Positions 45,795 to 58,566 of a stretch of 64,000 bases of DNA are shown piece after piece (position 1 is the stretch's first letter; each line of letters starts with the position of its first letter). Source of the stretch: Paramacrobiotus metropolitanus (Eukaryota; Tardigrada; Eutardigrada; Parachela; Macrobiotidae); the NCBI RefSeq assembly GCF_019649055.1, contig NW_026570271.1, positions 620,001 to 684,000 on the forward strand, in the 5' to 3' direction. The position numbers were made by a program, and so were the translations under genes. The notes under the pieces are model-generated. The model ran no database searches and had not been told where the DNA came from. It saw nothing but the letters and a program-made list of their open reading frames with translations.

Positions 45795-46040
45795 ACGAGG
45801 ATGCGCGCAGTCGAACCGACAGTAAATTTTTTCAGCGAGACCAACCGACAACCACGCTCACAAGTGGATTATTTTTTCACATAACGGCCACCCGTGGAAG
45901 GGAGGTGTCGTTTGCACTGTATGCGTGGTACAGGTGACAGCCATCCGTGGATGGTTGGCAGTCGCTTGCACTCATGTGCACGGTTGTCGGTTGGTCTCGC
46001 TGAAAAAATTTACTGTCGGTTTGACTGCGTGCATCCTCGT
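45795..46040. repeat. Inverted repeat, 59-base arms, upstream of the helical gene
   Basis: Arms 45795-45853 and 45982-46040 share ACGAGGATGC...CAGTCGAACCGACAGTAAATTTTTTCAGCG and GACCAACCGACAACC in opposite orientation. The 128-base centre contains two further partly complementary CCACCCGTGG / CCATCCGTGG motifs. It begins 13 bases upstream of the helical gene's probable ATG, so it replaces or forms the promoter and 5' UTR. Confidence 0.85.
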
Positions 46041-47635
46041 AGTCTAATAAAACAACAAGAAATAATTTTGTCGATCAGGCATGTACACTCGCAATATATC
46101 CCAGCCACTAACCACCGAATTGGACGAGATTTATTATTATAGAACTCGTGATTTGTTACGTCTTTTAGAACCGACCGTTTCCAGTGAAAGTAATAATGAT
46201 TCTTAATACTGTTCGCTGCCTTGAAAACGTGATCGAAATCACTTTGACATACTAGCTGGTGACTAGCCTGATTTTATGGCCACCCGGGTGTTACGATTCC
46301 AGCATCCTGGACTGTACTTTGGACCAGCGTGTGGATCGGACATGTGCGGTGCCTGTGTGAATGGACCATTTACGGCGTGTGCGACTAGTGGAGTATTGCC
46401 TGTGTATTGTGGCTTGTTTATGTTAAAGACGTTTCTCTGTGTTGTTCATGATAGTATCACTGAGAATGATTGATTACTCTATTTTGTTGCACTTCTGCCT
46501 GTCTTTAACCGATCGCATCTTGTTATTGTAGCCAATGTCCATTCGGAATATTCCAGTTGTTCTCTTGTTCTATGTAGACTATGCTGCGTTTTAGTACATA
46601 GAGAGTCGCGGAGCTGTAAGAAAGTTACAGCTGTCACCCAGTTTAATAAACGATTATTCGTTTTCGTTAGCGTGCGTCTGCGCAGCGTATGTTAGGGTTT
46701 TATCACGGGCAGAAGTTTAACATTGTCATTAATGCTAATGTCTCGAGAAACGCTAACAAAGTGTTGGGACATTGGCCAACCCAATGCTCGACTAAAAGGT
46801 AGCTGCGGAACATGCTCGACCACCGGAAGGAATGCTTGTTGGTAAGAGAATGCAAAGTTTTGGGATGCATAATGCACTTGGTGCGTGCTCGCTCCAGGAA
46901 CCCTGATTCGTGGCCAGGGTGTATATGAGGATGCGAATGCTTGCTGCGTTTCCTTCCGGTGCGGTTCCGTGGCGGGAGAGAGCAGTGAGATGGGTTGTGC
47001 CTTTAATCAAAATTCAGTTGCTAAAGGGTGGGATGGTGGGCAAAGAAAAACACACCAAAGGTCACTCACAAATACCGCAGTGGACAACAGAGCAGAAATA
47101 CAAAACAAAGCATTTAGCAACATGAAATGAAACGCCAACTTGACAAAACCGAGCTCAGAATGCAACTCTGCTATAACCAGCGATATTTTAATGCACAAAC
47201 AGCGCGAAGAACGAAGGCAAGATGGCGTCCGGCAAGAGGTCAGCCAATCACTGGCGGGGGTGATAGCTAGGCAGATAATCAGGAACTTTCTAGAAGGCCA
47301 GCGTTTCTCTTGACTGCATTAACCTAAGTTAGCGATGCAATCGCTAATTTCTAATGCTATGCAGAATTAACGCCTGTGATAATAGCGTTACCATCGTCTT
47401 GTCCTCGAAAATAGAAAAAAGGCTTTATGTTTGAATAATATGCCGCAACTATAAAGAAACACTGTAACCACTTCCATCAATAAATCAATAAGAACTTAGC
47501 GAGATTTTACACAATAATTTCATTAATTGTGATAAAAACGGAAATGTAAAAGCAGTAACCCGCTCAGGCTAAACTTAGAGGTCAAAAAGGATGCTAAGAC
47601 ACACTGAACCGTTTCCCATTACCAACTCAAAGCGC
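46041..47635. other. Intergenic, no supported gene
   Basis: Several short ORFs (46276-46473, 46885-47130 and their antisense frames) lack start context, splice partners or family features. Confidence 0.5.
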
Positions 47636-49114
47636 TTAAATATCGTCACTGTGCTCGTAGACAAACTTTGCGGCTTTTTTCTTCAGCTGCTGCAATCCAC
47701 GTTCTTTCGCAAAAAGGAGGTAGCGCAGCGCAGTATTCACATCGATTGCCCCGATCATTACCATCTCACAATGAGCCCGGAGAACATCCATATCATATTT
47801 GTCCGCTGCGTCATACAATTCCGGAAGACTCGTTGCAGGCAGCTGCGGCAGAGTGCCCGTGTAGGCAAACTTGACAAGTGCATCCAGAACGCCGCCATCG
47901 ACATCTTTAATGGAACACTGTCCTGATGATTTCTCCTTCATGTCGTGCTCGAACATGGCAGCAAACACCGACGAGTTAGCAGCTAGAACAGCCCGATGCA
48001 CGGCAAATCCTTTTCCATCGCGCGCGACCAGTTGACAGTCCGATAGTCGTCCACTCTCCAGTAGAATGCCGAATTTTTGTTCCAGATCCTTCCAGCAAGA
48101 GCCCTCGTATGCTCGGTGAGGATCGTGAGTGTAGAATGCCAGTCTCACATAAATAACGGTGCCGTGACGTATTACGCAGTAGTTGGAGCGGTAGTGTATA
48201 TCGTACAACTGGTCCAAAGGAATCCCCGAAGTTGCCATTCCCGTTGCCGACTGACTGGCCCATCCTTCCGGGCTGATGATAACATCGTGGGAATCCCCGA
48301 AGTGCAAACTGCGTAGTCAGAAACATCACATTTTAAATTATCGAACATAAATCGGCAAGCACAGGCACGACCAGTACTATCAATTAGGTACATGTATTAT
48401 TGCAATATGTACAAGGTCCACGTATACAGTATTGGCCCTTAGCGTTACTTAAAGGGTTGACCCCTTGAATAACCCTATGAGTACCCCGTGATCAGTCCGA
48501 GAGTAACTCCTTGAGTAACGCTATGATTGGCCTTATATTGTGAGGTATTTGTTTGAGAATAGTAGTGCATCTAGAATTTCCACCGTAAAACGGCGAAAAT
48601 ACAGTCGGGTTCGCTGTTTACAGAAATTATAAACACTACAGTAAGTGAGCTGTCTGACATAACACAAATTGAATTACAGAACAGCAGGCAAAGTAACATA
48701 GTTCACATCATATTCTACATGTACTTTTCGCACTAAGTTGTATCGGTGTACTTATAGTGGAGCACGAAAACGACAAACTATATACATGCAAAAGAAATTA
48801 ATTACGAACCCGGACGCACTAATGGCACATTCAACACGCAAAGTTTTCTCGCTGGCAAGAAGTTGTTTCTCACAAGTTGGCTCCACCTTGTATCCGGTGG
48901 TGGACGTGGACTGATAGGTGTGCACGAACACTTTCCAGAATGTTGGCAAAATACCACAGTACTTGTGGATATGCGGCGAATCCAGCTTCACGGTGCCGGT
49001 GTACGTTGTCGTAGGGTGCTCGCGCGTTTTCGCGAATTGTTCAACTGGGATCTCAAAGAGCCATGTTGTGGGATGGAGACAGGCTGGAGAGATTGGTAAC
49101 ACTTTCTCAGCCAT
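47636..49114 (-). CDS. MATH/BTB (SPOP-like) protein, two exons
   Basis: Minus-strand exons are 49114-48810 and 48308-47636 (978 bases, 325 aa), joined in phase 2 (GTTCGT donor, GACTACGCAG acceptor). I chose ATG 49114 (MAEKVLPIS). The N-terminal half is a divergent MATH/TRAF-like beta region (FWKVFVHTYQSTS, then SASG/LHFGDSHDVIISPEGW). The C-terminal half is a clear BTB/POZ domain: GRLSDCQLVARDGKGFAVHR, AVLAANSSVFAAMFEHDM, VLDALVKFAYTG and LPELYDAADKYDMDVLRAHCE, followed by the BACK-like ALRYLLFAKERGLQQLKKKA. Such proteins bridge substrates to Cullin3 ubiquitin ligases. Substrate unknown. Confidence 0.85.
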
Positions 49115-50479
49115 TCTTCTGCTCGGCAAGGAACAGCAGCCAACGGACTTTTTGAAATTCACAACGTTATAATTAAGTTAACTTTGGTGTATATTCGCTG
49201 CGCGATGGTACTTGTAAACCGTAATCACACGCACGGTAAAAAGTATATGTACCGCGCAAAGTGATTTCAATAAGCAGTAATGGTAAGTAAGCACGTACTT
49301 TTCTGCTGAAACTTTGAAATTTTGTAGCTAGTATTCTAGGAGAGACATCAGCCACAGTCAGTGTCGACAATTCTTAGTGGGGCGGAACTTACTCTGACGC
49401 AAGCGCTGGTAGAGGAAGCGAAAACTGCCGCAGAATATTTGAATAGTCTTATTTTTTCAACTTCACGGATTCCAACTTCTTTGTGCTCTTTAGTGGGACT
49501 GAATCTGCTAATCAGCAGCTGAAATTTGCTTCTGATACGGAAAATATGTACGACGCCAAAAAGGCAATATGTCCGTTTTGGTTGCTGTGGCTTCGGCAGT
49601 GTATTGAGCATTACGATGATGGTCGTTTGAGTTTTACGTCCGGCAAGAGTTAAACGATCGCGGATAGACACTGTTCGCGTTCCCGGAAACATTTGGCAGA
49701 TTTTAATGAACGAAAGCAGTGATTCGATGAGTTGGTTTTATTCCATCAAACAATTTAAATTTCGTCAGATGCACTTTGAGATTGGTCATTGTATTCGGTC
49801 CGCGAATAACCGTTCGATTAAAAAAGATTATCCTGCAGCAACATGCTAAGCATTGTTAATTGTGCATCTGCTACACTGATTACAGTGGCAATTGTATTTA
49901 ATATGTGCAGTAAGCGATCACGGCAGCTACCAAAGGATTAACTATTGTCATGCATATCTGAAATGTATGTACATACTCTGTACCTACTGCGACAAATTCC
50001 AGCGATTTTCTCATTATATACGGATGTTTTATCTGGCAAACTAATAAATCCGTGTTAAATAAAGTGTGGAAAACTTTAAACTTAGGGGATTTATTAAACG
50101 TACTATATGCACAATAACTATATGTGTTCAAGTCAATGAATAATCAGGGTACGAATTCGAACCATGGAACATACACATTAATCACGAGCAAAGGTTCAAA
50201 TGAATTTCTTGTATACTGTACAGACACGAAGGAGTGAGAGATTTTTAAACAGGGTCAAATCATGCTACAAACCAGTAAAGCAGTTCAGGTAAAGCGCTTT
50301 AGACGTTTTTGGCATACCATTAAATTCCACGAGCTGCCTTCATATATTTATTTGTAAAAGGGATCACATTTCCTTCTGGGAATAATAAAATTATTCAACG
50401 CTCCGCGGCAACAAATCCGCAGATCCGCTTCCCAGGGATAGTCGTTCTCCACCTGTAGAAGCGGAGCCTGCTGTTCCAT
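49115..50479. other. Intergenic, no supported gene
   Basis: A 114-codon minus-strand frame (49692-49348) has an ATG but no domain, signal peptide or splice partner. I treat it as unproven. The remainder is AT-rich. Confidence 0.45.
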
Positions 50480-53400
50480 TCAAAACTGACGAACGTCTCG
50501 AACGAACTTCCACGCAGTCCATGCTACGAATCCGCTCAGCAGCAGTAACAACGCCCACAGCTGCAGCGCTTCGGGAACAAGGAGCTGTACAGCCGGGTAC
50601 GGAAGATTGGACCAGCACACGACTCGCCGGATTAAAATCGTGATGAACGCGACGAAGCTGGCCAACCATGGACAGATACAGGCAAAATACCGCAGAGGAC
50701 CGTCCAGTGCGTTCCCCGTTTGAATAACCGTATCGGATTCAGTCTGTGAGTCTGGATGAGTGCTGTCGGTGGTACCGTCTGCCGCCGCTTCCTCCAGTTT
50801 TTCCACAGGATCTTTCTCGTCGGCAGAATCATCCTCATCGAAGAAACCCATAAATGTAATCCTGAAGTAAAACAACAAGTTACATCATCACCATCGCGCT
50901 ATAGCACGCTGTGGTAGGTTTGCAACAATTTTACCGCGAACCTTTCCTGAAATTTCTTACGAGACACCGATGCTACAAACCTGCCACGATTTTCTGCAGC
51001 ACAGGAGCGGCGATACTTCCGAAGGATGTACCAGATTAGGAGAAAAACATTGGGCAACAAAGGCATGTAGGCTAGTGTCTCGGTCCACATGAGGATGAAC
51101 TTGTACACTGTCGGAGAAAACAAGGTGGCGATCTGAGATAATAGGGCGGGTTGGGTCGTGTTCCATTGCGGATGTCCCACATCTATCCAATACGACAGTA
51201 TGGCGTCCAGATATCGCATACCCTGTTGTGTAGCAATGAAAAAGGTCATGGAATTTTTATAAAAGTACCTGTTAACTACGGAGTGATCGGTACACCGTAC
51301 GATTTACGAATATGTTTGATTGGACGAAACAATTGCAAAGCAGCATTTGTTTGTGACCTTGCGTTTGTGTCAGGCACGTGAAGTGATTTTCAACCGCCCA
51401 AAACAGTGCTCTTACGGTTTGTACGCATTTCAATAGCTGTCTAATAATTTGCCAGAGTGCTTGTGAGCTTTTGAGTACAAACATATTGGTCAGGGAAAAT
51501 ATTACACATATGCAAACTTTTGTCTATGGTAAAGACATACATATACAGTATAGTCTTAATCATACAGTATCTACATAGACATACATATACAGTATAGACA
51601 TACATATACAGTATCTACCTTATAATCTTAATTAAAAATTCGAAGGTAAAAATTTGGTGTGAACCTTGTCTTTAACGAAGAAGGATGTGATGCATGCAAA
51701 ATTGTGTTACACTGTTATACTGTTTATTGTATCTTTTGCGTGTTGTACGTATTTGGAGGTGTTGCGGTGTTGCATTCTGATTTAGTTGCAGCCGAATAAA
51801 GAGCTCACATCGTGACAAATTAAAAATGAGGTTATCTTACCGTTCTATCTTGGGAACAGCCGGTATCCGTGGTATTGTGAATCCAAGTGTACCGTCCCTT
51901 CGGTGACCGTCCTAATCTCACTTCTCATGTCTCTCACATTCATCGCCACAGTGAAACAACAGATGCCCAACAGACCCCACTTCAGTACGGGTACACCGTA
52001 ACCAAGCGTTTTTCGCGCCGTGAGCCTTTCCTCCTTCGGAGTTTTAGGGTAGGTTTTGAGGAAGTGTGCTGGAAGTGGAACTAATTTGACCTCTGAAGAT
52101 TCCACAACTAAAGCCGCACCAAATACTCGTCTAAAAAAAATTAAAAACACGAATAACTCCCGGCAAATTTTTTCTTCTCTAAAACCATTATACTCGTATT
52201 AGTTGTGATGTCATGCATGGCACCTACGCCATAATGGCATAATCAACGTATTGTACTGCTACCGTGCTACGTATAATTTTGTTTGTGTTTTCTCCCAATC
52301 TGAACATATTGTTTATATAGGTGAAATAGGTTTCCTCCATCCACCATCCCCAGATTCTACCCGTGCAGTAGACATTCAGCACGCACACCCAGAGTATGCA
52401 ACACGGGAACGCTGCCTCGGGACCGAATCTCTGTGTCGCTATCCAAACACCTCCGCTCATAATCAGCACCGGCAGTACCCATAAAACAACCAGATCTGAA
52501 AGCAGACAACAAGAAAAACTGCGAACATCACGCCGGCCAGGGCCAGTAGGACGGGGCTTCGGTCCGTCAGTTTCCACGGGTCGCGATCGAGAACGGCCGG
52601 CAAGTGTTGGCAGCAGCGAAAATGTTGTGTCCAGAGCGGAAATGTCCAGTTCCGGTTAACGAACAGCGAGCATCCCACTGATACGCAGAGAACGACGGTG
52701 GTGCACACAGTGAGGAAAGTTGCCACATAGCCGAAGTGGCCACGGCTGCCGCTAACCGCCGACACCGGCGTCGAATCGCCGCTTGTTATGGCGTCGACGC
52801 TGGGTGGCATCCATCCCGATACGATATCGTCCCATAGGCATTCGTCCGTACGCTGTCAGAAGATAACATTTAATTTACGGTTTACCAACGGCATCTATTG
52901 ACAGCGCTAACGGATCCCAGCATTAATGATTTCTTAGTCGAATGCTTTGAAATAATCGATAACCTTCCCGATCTAACCATAAGGCTTGTGGTGTACGGTG
53001 TATTGCTTTTCAAGACGGTCTCTTTTGTGATTCTCTAGCCGGTTTTTAAGGTGACTAAAAAGTTCTTAAAGTTATGTTGGTTCAACTTGGTTGCCATTTG
53101 GTGGTAACAAAAAAAAAAATGGAAGGACCGGAAGTAGTCAGTCTATCTAATTACGATTAGCGATGGTTAATATTCTTATTCTGACGATCTAAAGGTATAA
53201 AATTTAATGTCATCCGCTTTTAAAGCGGATGATATATACAGATTTGTATATATGTCTTAGTTTGACCATTAGGAAATACGAGTAATCACAGTTAGTAATA
53301 GCTCTCAACAAACTAATATTAGCTGAGCGCTAGTTCGCATTACTGGTCATAATCTCCTGACACCCTGTGTATTTTCCTTTTTCATTACGACCTTCCCTGC

Positions 53401-53963
53401 AAACGGGAAACCCAGTACATTAACAATTTGTGTGATTTCTCCGTGGTCGTATGCTGGAATTTTCCTATACTAATTTCACGCTGAAATCTTCATAAAAACA
53501 CATACCAACCTTTTTTTAGAAACATAGTAATTTGCATGGGGAAAAGTGGAAAAGATGTATTAAAATATGGCTGTTATTATATTTCGCTGGCTGTAACACC
53601 TACACCATGATCTGAACTTGATTAACCGCTTTGGCCTCAAATACCGGCTGCTTCGTAAGGGGCTTTACGTGTGCGGTGTGCAACCAAATTATTTCCTTTT
53701 GGCCAAACCTTAGCCATATAAATCACGATTAATTCGGCCGGCACACTCACATATCCAAACCATCCCAGGTATTTGTCCAAAGGGGTCCATGCGTCAGGAT
53801 CCACGCGCGTGTTCTCCCATTCGGGGAAGAAACGCGTTCCAAATTTCAGTGCAATTTGCAGTCCAACCCACAGCACCAGCAGGGCTTCCGTCAGGATCTC
53901 GTGATAAGCCCATACCCGATTACGGTCTAACAAACATCCAATGGTCTTTCGATATTTTCCCAT
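50480..53963 (-). CDS. Multi-pass membrane protein of unknown family, copy M, five exons
   Basis: Minus-strand exons are 53963-53751, 52852-52300, 52130-51841, 51222-50942 and 50861-50480, with phases 0, 2, 0, 2 as in copy P; exon 4 is 281 bases in both. Shared motifs include RVWAYHEILTEALLV, KFGTRFFPEW, CLWDDIVSGW, GRIWGWWMEETYF and LSYWIDVGHPQWNT. It too is damaged. In exon 2 the frame changes near 52500 (one base missing, T3/A3 run, next to an acceptor-like pyrimidine tract). In exon 3 one base is in excess near 51891-51898. The exon 2 donor reads AT where copy P has GT. Intron 3 holds a CATACATATACAGTAT microsatellite. Exon 5 adds an acidic N-terminal loop (FFDEDDSADEKD) absent from copy P. 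Probably a pseudogene unless these are assembly errors. Confidence 0.68.
51530..51625. repeat. Short tandem repeat in intron 3 of copy M
   Basis: ACATACATATACAGTATAG-like units are repeated several times with interruptions. Simple-sequence origin. Confidence 0.8.
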
Positions 53964-56233
53964 TGGAAATTAAGCATTTAGGCAGCTGCACTCTAGATAA
54001 TGCGTAAGCGTGCCAATACGAAAAGCGGTAAACTGGAAAAATGAAAAATTCAGTGCACATTACCTGTAAAAGAATGTCGACCTACCAATCCGCCGACGCG
54101 ATCTTGATTATTTTTAGTTTGTCGCTCAGTCCGTGAGATTAGGAAAACCAAAGGTTAGCAGTGGTTGCGGTTGCTAACATGCGCTTACGCTACAAAAGGT
54201 AAGCTAGCTACAGCGATTTTCTAGCTACAGTTTAATCAGCTATAACAGATCGGCGTCCATTGCAGCCTTTTCCGTGATTAAATTTACATCGTGGGCGCCA
54301 GCTACAGATGCTGTGCGGTCCGTTGTTATTCTGTTGTCAAAGGCTACGATGACATTTACAACCGTTGTTGTCAATTCTTCTTTCATTCAGTGTTGGATGT
54401 TTTCATGTAACGTGTAGCGATGGATCAGTGTCAATACGGGACTGACTTTTCGCATCTTCTATCTGAATACTACTGGAATATGTACTGCAGTCAAAAGCAT
54501 CATGAAACCCTGATTAGCGGTGGACAGTGGACTTCTTTGTAAAATGAATGAAAGTCACGGAAACATTCATAAATTATGCACTACCGTAAAATAATAAAGA
54601 AAGATAGCAAACTAACATTGGAATGCGACTTCAGTTAACGTCAAGGTTTCAGTTAACGCGCCGCTTGGGTGTGAATTATGTGAACTCTTTGGCACAGAAG
54701 CTGTTGTATTTCTTTGGCGCCAGAAAACGCTACTTTTCTGCTACAGAATATTGTATATAAAGGGCGGACTGGCAAACAAAACAATCGCCTATAAACATGC
54801 GTATTTCCAGGGAACGGTTTCCGTCAGAGAGCAGAGTCATCGGCCTGAACTTTCAAATGCCTTTTGAACTACTCGCTTAGAATAATTACAAAGTACTATG
54901 TTTTGGTGTTCAACAATTTTTTGAAATACTGAAAACCGGACCGGCAAATATCTTTTAAAATCTGACCGGCTGTTTTTATAATCCTGTGCTGCCTGCAATT
55001 TGTAATTTTCAGTTAACACTTAACAGCTGTTACAGTACGCTTTTCATAACTTTTTTAGTCTTTTTGATTATAAATCAGTTGGACTTGGAACGCCTACTAG
55101 TACTCGTATAATATTTTAACTGGTCTTTGCAACCAAAAACACATCTTGACACTCACAGTCACACACCGCATCTGCTGAGGCGCAACTGTTTCTTAAATAA
55201 GGAACAGAGTAAAGCATACGTGAAGTTTTGACTACATAGCGGTTGAGAACTATTGTACTATAAACGAGGGGAATTTTTGTTATTGCGAGTGCTTCTAATA
55301 ATTGCGCTAATAACTACTAATTAATCGGCAGTAGTAGCAAGTAGCAAGGGTTTCTAACAACTAGTTGGAAGGATTTCCTAAAATTACTGTCGGTAGCGGC
55401 AAAAGTCATGTACTCTGTACGTACGTAATTCAGAACTGAATAAACATCGGTTAGCTTCACATTTAAAATCTTGAAATGCTAAAACAAAAATCAACAAAAC
55501 GCAAGTGGTCGTTTATTAGCAAATAGCCAAGCAAGAAATTTTGTGTTTAGTCAGTTTAGAAGATTATTAACATGCGCATGAAACGTGCTTGATATATAAT
55601 CGCACACGAAATGGTAAATCCGCTGAATTTATATTACAGAATTTGGTAGTGCAAATAATTTATGGTGAAAGCCAAATGATAGGAATCGAGGTGAATGTTC
55701 GGCCATGAATATTGACGACTTGTGCTCCCCTTACCAGATTAACTACTTTCGTAGAGAGCCACGGCGATTAACAGCATACCCGAGCCAGTCCGCCATTTAC
55801 CATTAATCTACCAATCTTTAATCCAACAAATCCGGCTACTGCAGTTCCTAATTGCACTTCTTAAACGAGGTAAGCACTTTTTTTCGTGAGATAAAGCGCA
55901 TAAATCTTGTCCATGGCCGTTTAGCCACCACACTTCTGACGGCGCATGGTTTTAAAGATACCCTTCCAAATTTGTCTCAACAACAGCAATTGTAGGGTGC
56001 TGCCAGACGTTTCTCCCGGCGATTATATGCAACCCTTCCGCCGGATTATTCACAGAAAGCTTTATAAGAAGAGAAACACTTCTACTGTTTCTGCAAATGG
56101 ATCTATTCTTTGAATAGCGCGGTCACTGGAATTTTTTACGACTTGTTGAATAATAATAGTTCAAACGAGAAAGCATTGAGTAACTAACCTACAATACTTT
56201 TCAGTATCCTTTCCCTACCGACAACTGCACATC
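53964..56233. other. Intergenic between the membrane gene and the small-protein gene
   Basis: No gene is firmly supported. A TATATAAAGG box at 54754-54763 is followed about 30 bases later by ATG 54796 and a 27-codon ORF, so a promoter with a short first exon is conceivable. The last 300 bases resemble the upstream region of the paralogous gene at 36416. Confidence 0.45.
54754..54763 (+). promoter_or_regulatory. TATA-like box
   Basis: TATATAAAGG is a textbook TATA match, with an ATG 33 bases downstream of its end. No clear gene follows, so the assignment is tentative. Confidence 0.25.
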
Positions 56234-56809
56234 ATGGCTTTCTCTCATTTGAGCACCGAAACGTATCAATATAATTTTTCCAAACATTTGCGTGAGGATT
56301 TGTCGTTATGGCATGAACAGCTACCGAAAAACAATCCTCAGGTAGTGTGTCACTTGTCCGCCAAACTTCTCCAACAGCAGTTTGTTTAAACCTGTAAGCT
56401 TTGGCTTTCGCAATATATCTCGGCATACTCAAGCGCTAATCAGGAGCGATCACGTGCCCACTTCACGGAAACCAGTGTGTCGGACAACCTGGCGTGTAGT
56501 GAGAACTATCCCGGATCGACCAAGGATTTCTCTGTTAAAGAAAGGTTTGCGTTCGAACCCGAAAAGCAACAAAGGAAACCTAATCGGTAAGAAAAGAGCC
56601 GAATTTACAATCAAAAATCGAATTCCCTGAGGCGAACCCCGCTTTCGCTAACTTTACTTTAAAAGTGCAAGTATATTTTCAAGGAGATTTCAACAAGCAC
56701 GGCCTTTTTCAGGTCCACCGTGTCTGTCAGCGACCATCCGCCGAACGATGCAAGGCTTGACGGGATGATGGTTGACAACTGTAGACCTTCCGCCGCACCA
56801 GCTGCATAA
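56234..56809 (+). CDS. Unknown small protein family, member 2, three exons
   Basis: Exons are 56234-56341, 56399-56586 and 56713-56809 (393 bases, 130 aa), with phases 0 and 2 as in member 1 at 36416. Matching blocks: MAFSHLSTETYQY, QLPKNNPQ at the exon 1 end, YISAYSSANQERSRAH in exon 2, and VSDHPPNDAR...RPSAAPAA in exon 3. At the exon 2 start, the CGCAG acceptor of member 1 is CGCAA here. An upstream AG at 56397-56398 keeps the frame and adds four codons, so this junction is less certain. No domain, signal peptide or membrane helix was recognised. Confidence 0.65.
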
Positions 56810-58413
56810 CTGCCTGCGTGACCTTTAATGCTAAAGGACTATGTACATAGCCCAAGCGCTCCTGCTGTGACTATCCAACTAGTCCAACGCAAACAATTGT
56901 GATTAAGCTTTTCTTCAGGTTTTCAAATTTTTCTGTGATGCCTGAAGAGTTCTTCGCTTTATCGAGATACTGCATCTAACTCAGCCGTGTAGTTTCGCAG
57001 ATTCTTTATCTAATTGTGAATACTGAGTGGTGCTCGTTCATGTGCATATTGAAAAATAAGTGTTAACTTAAAGCCGTGTAATTTCGCAGACCTTGTCAAG
57101 TGCAAGCCACATATTCATTAATTCTGTATTATGCAAGCCCATCTCGAATCGTTACAAAGCTGCAAAGAAAATGTTTTCAAGTTACTCGCCCTGGTTAAGA
57201 CAATCCGAAAAATAATAATAACTGGACCAGATACCCTTTAGCATTAATCATTCAGTGTAATTTTATTTTACTGCTCTTGGAATTACTCACTAAACCGCCA
57301 TCTGTCTGTATGTAGTATATATTCGGATCTTTCCCTCGTTTTGCTGTAATTTAGTGCTGGGCCTGCTGGCAACCAATAAAACATGCAGTAAGCATTCATG
57401 CATACAGTGGCACTGACTATACCGAATAACGCAGCGAAAAATTTTTGCATGGAAAATTGTTTCTACAGTAAAATTAATACGTGCTTCTATAAATAACTGT
57501 TAATATTCTTACATGTAACGATGATGTAGTGATGTACAAATTACGAGTACTACTGTACACTGCGTGCACTACGCCTAAACCGACACACACAAAGATTATT
57601 TTAAGAATACGAATCACGTGCCTCCGGTCTTGATCGGTACTTACCTCTAGACCACATGCCGATACCAGCACCAGCTGGTGGCAGCTTACAATTTCCGGCG
57701 CTGCGTTTCCTTCCTTTGTATCTGTAAAGGGGAAGGCAGATTTCGCAAACTGGCAAGGGCATGATTTTTTTGTTAAACTACAAGCTCGCTACAAATATTT
57801 TAAACTACATTTAATTTGGAAAATGCACCACTCATGAAGAAAGATGTAGTGGCATTAAAAATCCTACCAAGTATACTCGTATCAAGCACATAAATAACTG
57901 ATGAAAATTGGTTAGTTTCTTCTCTCAAAGCACATTCACGAGGCCTATCTCGTATACAAAATTTCTGCCACGATATACTGTACCATGTAAATAAAAACAT
58001 TTTAGTCACTGGCACACTGCTTGTCACTTCCACAACGGCACACCTTCTAATTTAAGCGAGCACAATAATACATAAACAGGCGGGCTGTTTAACTTGCGTC
58101 ATGCAGTCCCCATTTCGAGCCAATCACGAAACCAGGTGGATGTTCCGTGTACAACAGAAGCTGGAAACCATAATCGTGAGCCTTTATTGCTATTGCATCC
58201 AGTCTGCGATGCTGGTGTTGTCCAGCTAGTGCGAAGGGGTTCATCACACCATGGCACATTTTTCCTTCCTTTTATTTATATCTCTGCATCACGCAAGTCA
58301 GCTGCACTGTCAGCATATAGAAACCAACATTAGAGAAACCTTTTCCGCTACACATTGATTATCACACCAAAAGTACCATTACAAAATATTGCGAAAAGAC
58401 CGCTAACACCGCC
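56810..58413. other. Intergenic, one possible minus-strand exon
   Basis: Only the exon candidate at 57645-57721 stands out. Other ORFs (57474-57671, 57800-58033) lack support. Confidence 0.45.
57645..57721 (-). other. Possible internal exon
   Basis: On the minus strand, 77 bases are bounded by a strong acceptor (TGCCTTCCCCTTTACAG) and a strong donor (GAG/GTAAGT). One frame is open, in phase 1 and out phase 0: TKEGNAAPEIVSCHQLVLVS. No flanking exons were found, so it could be part of a non-coding transcript. Confidence 0.35.
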
Positions 58414-58566
58414 ATGGCCCCTCGGCTTACATTCTTGTCCTTGTTATATACAGTTGTAATTAACCTCACGCCGGAAGAGCCGGATCTGACGCCGGAAGAG
58501 GCTAGCCTGCCAAATGCAGGGCATTTGATGTGGTTCAACAGAAGCCGACTGTTTTCGCGTTTTTAA
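58414..58566 (+). CDS. Small putative secreted peptide, 50 aa
   Basis: The ATG has a near-ideal animal start context (ACCGCCATGG). It opens MAPRLTFLSLLYTVV, a plausible signal peptide. The short acidic middle contains LTPEEPDLTPEEA, a 12-base direct repeat (ACGCCGGAAGAG twice), and the C terminus is basic/aromatic (MWFNRSRLFSRF). The layout is that of a small neuropeptide-like or host-defence-like precursor. There is no dibasic cleavage site, so the product is uncertain. Too short for standard ORF cut-offs. Confidence 0.4.
   Translation: MAPRLTFLSLLYTVVINLTPEEPDLTPEEASLPNAGHLMWFNRSRLFSRF

Noticed and set aside
49348-49692. 114-codon minus-strand ORF
   Set aside because: It has an ATG but no domain, signal peptide, paralogue or splice partner.
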